From NCBI GenBank assembly GCA_021835185.1, contig JAKBQO010000042.1, positions 1 to 10,636 of the forward strand: a DNA stretch of 10,636 nucleotides, written 5' to 3'. A program made the translations under genes and the position numbers. The notes below the pieces were generated by a model. The model made no database searches. It worked only from the letters and a program-made list of their open reading frames with translations, and was not told the origin of the DNA. Origin of the DNA: Thermoplasmata archaeon (GTDB lineage: Archaea; Thermoplasmatota; Thermoplasmata; Thermoplasmatales; Thermoplasmataceae). How positions within the stretch are numbered: the stretch's first letter is position 1; each line of letters begins with the position of its first letter. Below, piece after piece: positions 7,413 to 10,636 of this stretch.

Positions 7413-8771
7413 TTCCACGGTTTTATTTTTATATTCCACGCACTGCTTTACAAATCTTTTCGGAACGTTCTGGTTGGAAGGGAAATATAAATGTGCATAT
7501 CCTGAAAGTATGTTTTTAGAGGAGTAGCCCTCTGATTTCCCATTCTCAAATTTATATGCTTCACTATGGCTTTTATTGAAAACTATACGTGAATAATGAA
7601 ATTCGTGCCCCATTGCTTTCTCACCTTCTTTCAGTATTTCTCCCGGTGCTGCAGGATATATTTTCCGGTATCCCAGTGATAATCCCTCCATATGTGTTCT
7701 TGCAGGTATTGCCCCGACCATTGGATATTCAGCATCGCCATAATTTATGGATTCAGATAGGTACATATAACCCCCGCATTCAGCAAATACAGGCATGCCA
7801 TCATCAATTTTTTCTTTAATTTCGGCAAGCAATGCACTGTTGCCAGAGAGTTCACCTGCATATAATTCAGGATAGCCGCCACCGATGTAAATTCCATCCA
7901 TATGTGGTAGTTTTCTGTCAATTACTGGATCAAAATATATGATTTTCGCACCAAATTTTTTCAACAGTTCAATATTTTCTGGATAGTAAAATGTGAATGC
8001 CTTATTGTATGCTATTCCTATTGTGCACTTTTCCTTCTCCCGGCGATTATAAATAACTGGCTTATATTTTGATGGTTTAGATGCCGTAGATGAAATTTTT
8101 ACAATCTGTTCCAGGTCAATACTGTTTCTTATAAGGGATGATAAATTTTTTAAATATGCATCGTTTATTTGATTTTCAGCAGCGGTTACAAGCCCCAGAT
8201 ATCTGGAACCGAGTTTTAATTCATTATTTCTCTTTATGCACCCCAGAACTTTTATCCCGGTTGTTGTTTCAATTGCCTCCTTTACCATGCTACAGTGGTA
8301 ATCCGAACCTGCCCTGTTGAGGATAACCCCTTTCAGGAGGGCTCTTTTATCAAAATCCCTGAACCCTTTTACCACTGCGGCTGCACTTCTTCCTGAAGCT
8401 GAAATATCTATTACCATTACAATGGGAATTCCCAGAATGCGTGATATCTCGAAGGAACTGCCTTTCAGTGAATTGCCTGCCTTTCCATCAAATAGGCCCA
8501 TGACTCCTTCAATAATTGATATGTCCTTTCCTTCTGAATTATGATAGTATATTTCCTTCACGGTATTGTTGCTTCCCATGACACTGTCAAGGTTATGTGA
8601 TTCATTTCCTGAAGCAAAGTAATGGAATCCTGTATCTATATAATCCGGGCCAACCTTGAATGGCTGTACTTTCAGCCCCATATCGGTTAATGCCTTCATG
8701 ATTCCAATTGACACTGTAGTTTTGCCCGTACCACTGGAAGGTGCAGCTATCATCAATCCCTTAATGCCCAT
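7410..8771 (-). CDS. cbiA: Cobyrinate a,c-diamide synthase CbiA
   Basis: The enzyme amidates the a- and c-acetate side chains of (cobalt-)cobyrinate using ATP and glutamine, in the cytoplasm. From the ATG at 8771 it has 453 residues, close to the Salmonella CbiA length. The N-terminal ATPase domain has the P-loop APSSGTGKTT (Lys17), KVGPDYIDTGFH (Asp43, Asp46) and IEGVMGLFDG (Glu88, Asp95), matching known CbiA active-site acids. The C-terminal class I glutamine amidotransferase-like domain has GIYIGGGYPE, FAECGGYMYL with Cys332 as nucleophile, and YAHLYF with His427. A longer frame to 8819 adds 16 residues (MYQRKLLITQQY...) ahead of the P-loop strand; the ATG at 8771 with GGTG seven bases upstream fits better. 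It overlaps the cbiG end by 11 bases. CfbB of coenzyme F430 synthesis is related, but linkage to cbiG favours CbiA. Confidence 0.95.
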   Translation of the reverse strand: MGIKGLMIAAPSSGTGKTTVSIGIMKALTDMGLKVQPFKVGPDYIDTGFHYFASGNESHNLDSVMGSNNTVKEIYYHNSEGKDISIIEGVMGLFDGKAGNSLKGSSFEISRILGIPIVMVIDISASGRSAAAVVKGFRDFDKRALLKGVILNRAGSDYHCSMVKEAIETTTGIKVLGCIKRNNELKLGSRYLGLVTAAENQINDAYLKNLSSLIRNSIDLEQIVKISSTASKPSKYKPVIYNRREKEKCTIGIAYNKAFTFYYPENIELLKKFGAKIIYFDPVIDRKLPHMDGIYIGGGYPELYAGELSGNSALLAEIKEKIDDGMPVFAECGGYMYLSESINYGDAEYPMVGAIPARTHMEGLSLGYRKIYPAAPGEILKEGEKAMGHEFHYSRIVFNKSHSEAYKFENGKSEGYSSKNILSGYAHLYFPSNQNVPKRFVKQCVEYKNKTVE

Positions 8772-9750
8772 GCAAAAACACCGATATTGTTGTGTTATTA
8801 ATAATTTCCTTTGATACAAGCTCTTTACCGCCTGATGAGGATATCCTTGCAGATGCGTTGCTAACAGAGTATGCGCCTGTTGCCCTGTAAACTGCCGCAG
8901 ACCGGGTTACTGAATTTTCATTGAGTTTTTCCGGTGGATAATAATTGAGCATACAATTTAAATCTCCAGCAAGCACTTTAAGGTCTGTATTCCCTTCTTT
9001 AATTGTAATGGTTGAAATGGACCTTATTGCTTCAAGATAGAGACTGTACTTCCTGAAAACTGATTCTATAGCGTTTTTCATATCAGTATACGTGGCATCT
9101 GTGGAAAAGCCGATACCAACATCAAGCACTTTTGGAATCAATATTATTCCATATTTATTATCCTCTATTTCATAGGAAACTGTTATCCTTTTACCACTGC
9201 CTGAATTATTCAATTCAGGTATCACAATATTTGTATTATTTGTTACCTGTACTGGAAGGCCGTCTATCAGATCCATGGAAACCGCAGGGAGATTTTGAGT
9301 ATTTTTTATAGACATTGAATATTTTTTCGCCAGCATTTCCAGTGATGGAACTCCATTTACATCGGAAGCAGTGGTTATCACCGCTGAAGCATTCAATATT
9401 CCTGCAATACCCTTTGAAAGTTCATTTGAACCATGATGCCCCCCGATAACCGGAATAACAAATTTACCCCCGTCATCTATGACAATTATACAGGGATCCT
9501 CAAATTTATTTTTGATATATGGGCTTATAAGGCGGACAACCGCGCCCAGTGCCATTATAAATATTATAGTTTCATAACCGGTGAATAACTCCTTTATTGT
9601 TTCTTTCAATGAAACAAATATCTTTACTTTATTTTCAGGCTGGAATCTCTGGCTTGCAAAAATATCTGCCGGAAAACTCTCTGAAATCTTCCTGCTAATT
9701 TCCAGGCCATTTTCAGTGATTGCCACAATTGCCAACCCGTATTTTTCCAT
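8761..9750 (-). CDS. cbiG: Cobalt-precorrin 5A hydrolase CbiG
   Basis: CbiG opens the ring-A delta-lactone of cobalt-precorrin 5A with loss of acetaldehyde, giving cobalt-precorrin 5B, in the anaerobic cobalamin pathway. The 329-residue length is near that of bacterial CbiG. The N-terminal domain is clear: ALGAVVRLISPYIKNKFEDP (67-86), IDDGGKFVIPVIGGHHGSNE (91-110), then AVITTASDVNGVPSLEMLA. A variable middle section (about 145-205) precedes the C-terminal domain, DVGIGFSTDAT (210-220) through STITIKEGN, and a final stretch ending SVFLHGH. The C-terminal domain usually begins G-x-G-C-R-R-G; here those residues are FSTDAT, a divergent version. It is the first gene of a minus-strand group, with a strong TATA region just upstream and cbiA overlapping its stop. 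Other cobalamin genes are not in the window. Confidence 0.92.
   Translation of the reverse strand: MEKYGLAIVAITENGLEISRKISESFPADIFASQRFQPENKVKIFVSLKETIKELFTGYETIIFIMALGAVVRLISPYIKNKFEDPCIIVIDDGGKFVIPVIGGHHGSNELSKGIAGILNASAVITTASDVNGVPSLEMLAKKYSMSIKNTQNLPAVSMDLIDGLPVQVTNNTNIVIPELNNSGSGKRITVSYEIEDNKYGIILIPKVLDVGIGFSTDATYTDMKNAIESVFRKYSLYLEAIRSISTITIKEGNTDLKVLAGDLNCMLNYYPPEKLNENSVTRSAAVYRATGAYSVSNASARISSSGGKELVSKEIINNTTISVFLHGH
8779..8782 (-). promoter_or_regulatory. Shine-Dalgarno-like GGTG deciding the cbiA start
   Basis: GGTG on the minus strand lies seven bases before the ATG at 8771 and is complementary to the archaeal 16S 3' end (CACC). It lies inside cbiG and supports translation of cbiA as an internal operon gene, unlike the leaderless first genes. 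Confidence 0.4.
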
Positions 9751-9760
9751 TGGGGATTAT

Positions 9761-9782
9761 TAAATATATTATAATATATTTA
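9761..9782 (-). promoter_or_regulatory. TATA region of cbiG-cbiA, within a 22-bp perfect palindrome
   Basis: Bases 9761-9782 are a perfect even-length A/T palindrome whose core is AATATATTATAATATATT, centred about 21 bases upstream of the cbiG ATG. It supplies the expected TATA element for a leaderless message. Being symmetrical, it could direct polymerase either way or be recognised by a dimeric regulator, but no gene starts to the right. Confidence 0.55.
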
Positions 9783-9912
9783 TGCTGTATCCCATGGTAA
9801 TTATAGCCCGATGTATAAATAAGGGTAATAATGGAATTTTCCTTAAAACGGAATTGCTTCATAATTTCATATATTTGTATATGATTACCTGAAATTGAGA
9901 ATTGTTTGATTG

Positions 9913-9928
9913 TGTCCAGAATTCTGTG
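9913..9928 (+). repeat. IS-end-like motif, copy a
   Basis: TGTCCAGAATTCTGTG. It matches copy b (9951-9966, opposite strand) at 12 of 16 positions by direct comparison. Together a and b bound a 54-base segment with inward-facing ends. Confidence 0.5.
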
Positions 9929-9950
9929 TATTTATAAAGGTGATCTGCAC

Positions 9951-9966
9951 CACTTAATTTAGGACA
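9951..9966 (-). repeat. IS-end-like motif, copy b
   Basis: The minus strand reads TGTCCTAAATTAAGTG, followed by GTGCAGATC. It matches copy c at 13 of 16 positions without gaps, in inverted orientation, with 224 bases between them. Confidence 0.5.
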
Positions 9967-10095
9967 GTTATCATTGAGAATATATAAAGATATGACAATA
10001 TCCTAAGAGTCTGCTATATTAATGATTATTGCCATATATAGAATATGCAGGTTAACCATTCTAGGAACTTAAAATATCTGGCAACCCAGTAAAAA

Positions 10096-10635
10096 TCACA
10101 AGGATATACTGCAAAAATATGATGATAGTGTTTGCCTATGTAGATATAGTAAAATAAAGGATTTCATTAATCTAACTATATCATTCAAAGTGTCCAAATG
10201 TAAGTGGGGCGCACTATACTTATTCTCCCATTTGTATTTAAAATCATTGAATCTTATTATAGCTTCTTCCTTATTATCACATTTAAACATCTTATTTGCG
10301 TCTATAGTTATTTCCTCAATATCTTTCTCCCTTACATTGGATTTTAATCCTCTTGCATAGTGTATTGTACATAGCTGGAACTCTGATCCGGGATATATTT
10401 CCATTACTTCTTCATCTAAATTCTTTATTCCATCTGCTACAATTAACAATGGCTCCTTTAATCCTCTATTATAGAGGTCTTCCAGTACATCCTTATATGC
10501 ATTATGTGATTCTTTAACTGTTAAATAGAATCCTAATAGTTCATACTCTCCAGTTTCTTTAATCCCTAATGCAAATATTACGGGTTCTTTATCTACATTC
10601 CCCCTTCTTAAATAGAAAAATAAACCATCCAGGAA
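10096..10635 (-). pseudogene. IS256/mutator-family transposase, truncated at both visible ends
   Basis: The frame enters from the right edge and gives 179 residues. It starts at FLDGLFF, whose Asp (residue 3 here) is the first acidic residue of the DDE catalytic core. It continues through VIFALGIKETGEYELLGFY, LLIVADGIKN with the second Asp (68), and FQLCTIHYARGLKSN with the C-x2-H pair (Cys89, His92) typical of mutator-like transposases. Similarity holds to KYKWENKYSA (near 10212). The remaining 38 or so residues (PHLHLDTLNDIVRLMK...) do not resemble the family and lack the TTN-x-x-E motif with the third catalytic acid. Intact relatives are about 400 residues, so this copy should be inactive. 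The N-terminal part lies outside the window and its state is unknown. Confidence 0.82.
10191..10206 (+). repeat. IS-end-like motif, copy c, at the transposase break
   Basis: TGTCCAAATGTAAGTG, followed by GGGCGCA. Read on the minus strand, this is where the transposase frame stops resembling the family (after WENKYSA). The motif therefore marks either an internal deletion joining an end to the gene or the edge of a second inserted element. Confidence 0.5.
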
Positions 10636-10636
10636 T

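Larger units (their letters stand above)
9783..10095. other. Gene-free stretch with insertion-sequence debris
   Basis: No open frame of convincing length or codon use lies here on either strand. The right two-thirds contain two IS-end-like motifs (9913-9928 and 9951-9966) and AT-rich sequence up to the stop of the truncated transposase frame. Bases 9783-9900 show no feature I recognise; no riboswitch-like or tRNA structure was found. Confidence 0.5.
9913..10636 (-). mobile_element. IS256/mutator-family insertion sequence remnant
   Basis: The region combines a broken mutator-type transposase with sequences resembling IS256-family terminal repeats. TGTCCAGAATTCTGTG at 9913-9928 contains the AATTCTGTGTA block that I recall from ends of this family and points rightward, towards the transposase, as an inward-facing end should. 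The other end lies beyond the window. The distance from the transposase break to 9928 is too short to hold the missing C-terminal third, so the element has been deleted or rearranged. The exact left boundary and any target duplication are uncertain. Confidence 0.6.

Noticed and set aside
8772..8819. 16-residue N-terminal extension of CbiA
   Set aside because: The P-loop strand of this family begins within a few residues of the start. The extension lies inside cbiG, and GGTG precedes the ATG at 8771.
9751..9900. Cobalamin riboswitch upstream of cbiG
   Set aside because: No B12-box-like conserved sequence or structured leader is visible. The TATA position implies a leaderless mRNA, leaving no room for a riboswitch.
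9901..10211. CRISPR-like array suggested by three similar short motifs
   Set aside because: The motifs alternate in orientation, differ from one another, and have unequal spacing (about 22 and 224 bases), unlike CRISPR repeats. IS ends explain them better.

Overview
The window looks like chromosome of an acidophilic Thermoplasmatales-type archaeon (Ferroplasma/Cuniculiplasma-like). This rests on the moderately AT-rich DNA, heavy use of AGG/AGA and ATA codons, absence of consistent Shine-Dalgarno sites, and TATA boxes about 20-30 bases upstream of start codons, as expected for leaderless archaeal mRNAs. The genus is an inference; no rRNA or other marker gene is present.

Layout, left to right: (1) a long APC-superfamily amino-acid permease on the minus strand, whose C-terminus runs off the left edge; (2) a 380-base intergenic region with a small GC-rich hairpin and a possible decayed reading frame; (3) a 12-helix MFS transporter on the plus strand; (4) a convergent gap, then minus-strand genes as far as 9750: a second, shorter APC permease, a DHA2-like 14-helix MFS exporter, an alkaline-phosphatase-superfamily phosphoesterase, and the cobalamin genes cbiA and cbiG; (5) about 340 bases without an intact gene that hold insertion-sequence debris; (6) a truncated IS256/mutator-family transposase running off the right edge.

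Functionally, cbiG and cbiA overlap by 11 bases and carry two steps of the anaerobic corrin-ring pathway. The phosphoesterase follows only 24 bases behind cbiA and may be co-transcribed, although it also has a TATA-like box of its own. The four transporters appear to be separate units with their own TATA boxes and fit a peptide- or amino-acid-scavenging heterotroph that exports small molecules. Nothing here is clearly a new defence or mobile system. The most unusual structure is at the right end: three related 16-base TGTCC...GTG motifs, one lying exactly where the transposase similarity ends, indicating a rearranged or nested IS remnant. The near-symmetry of several TATA regions and the phosphoesterase-cobalamin linkage are the other points worth checking.
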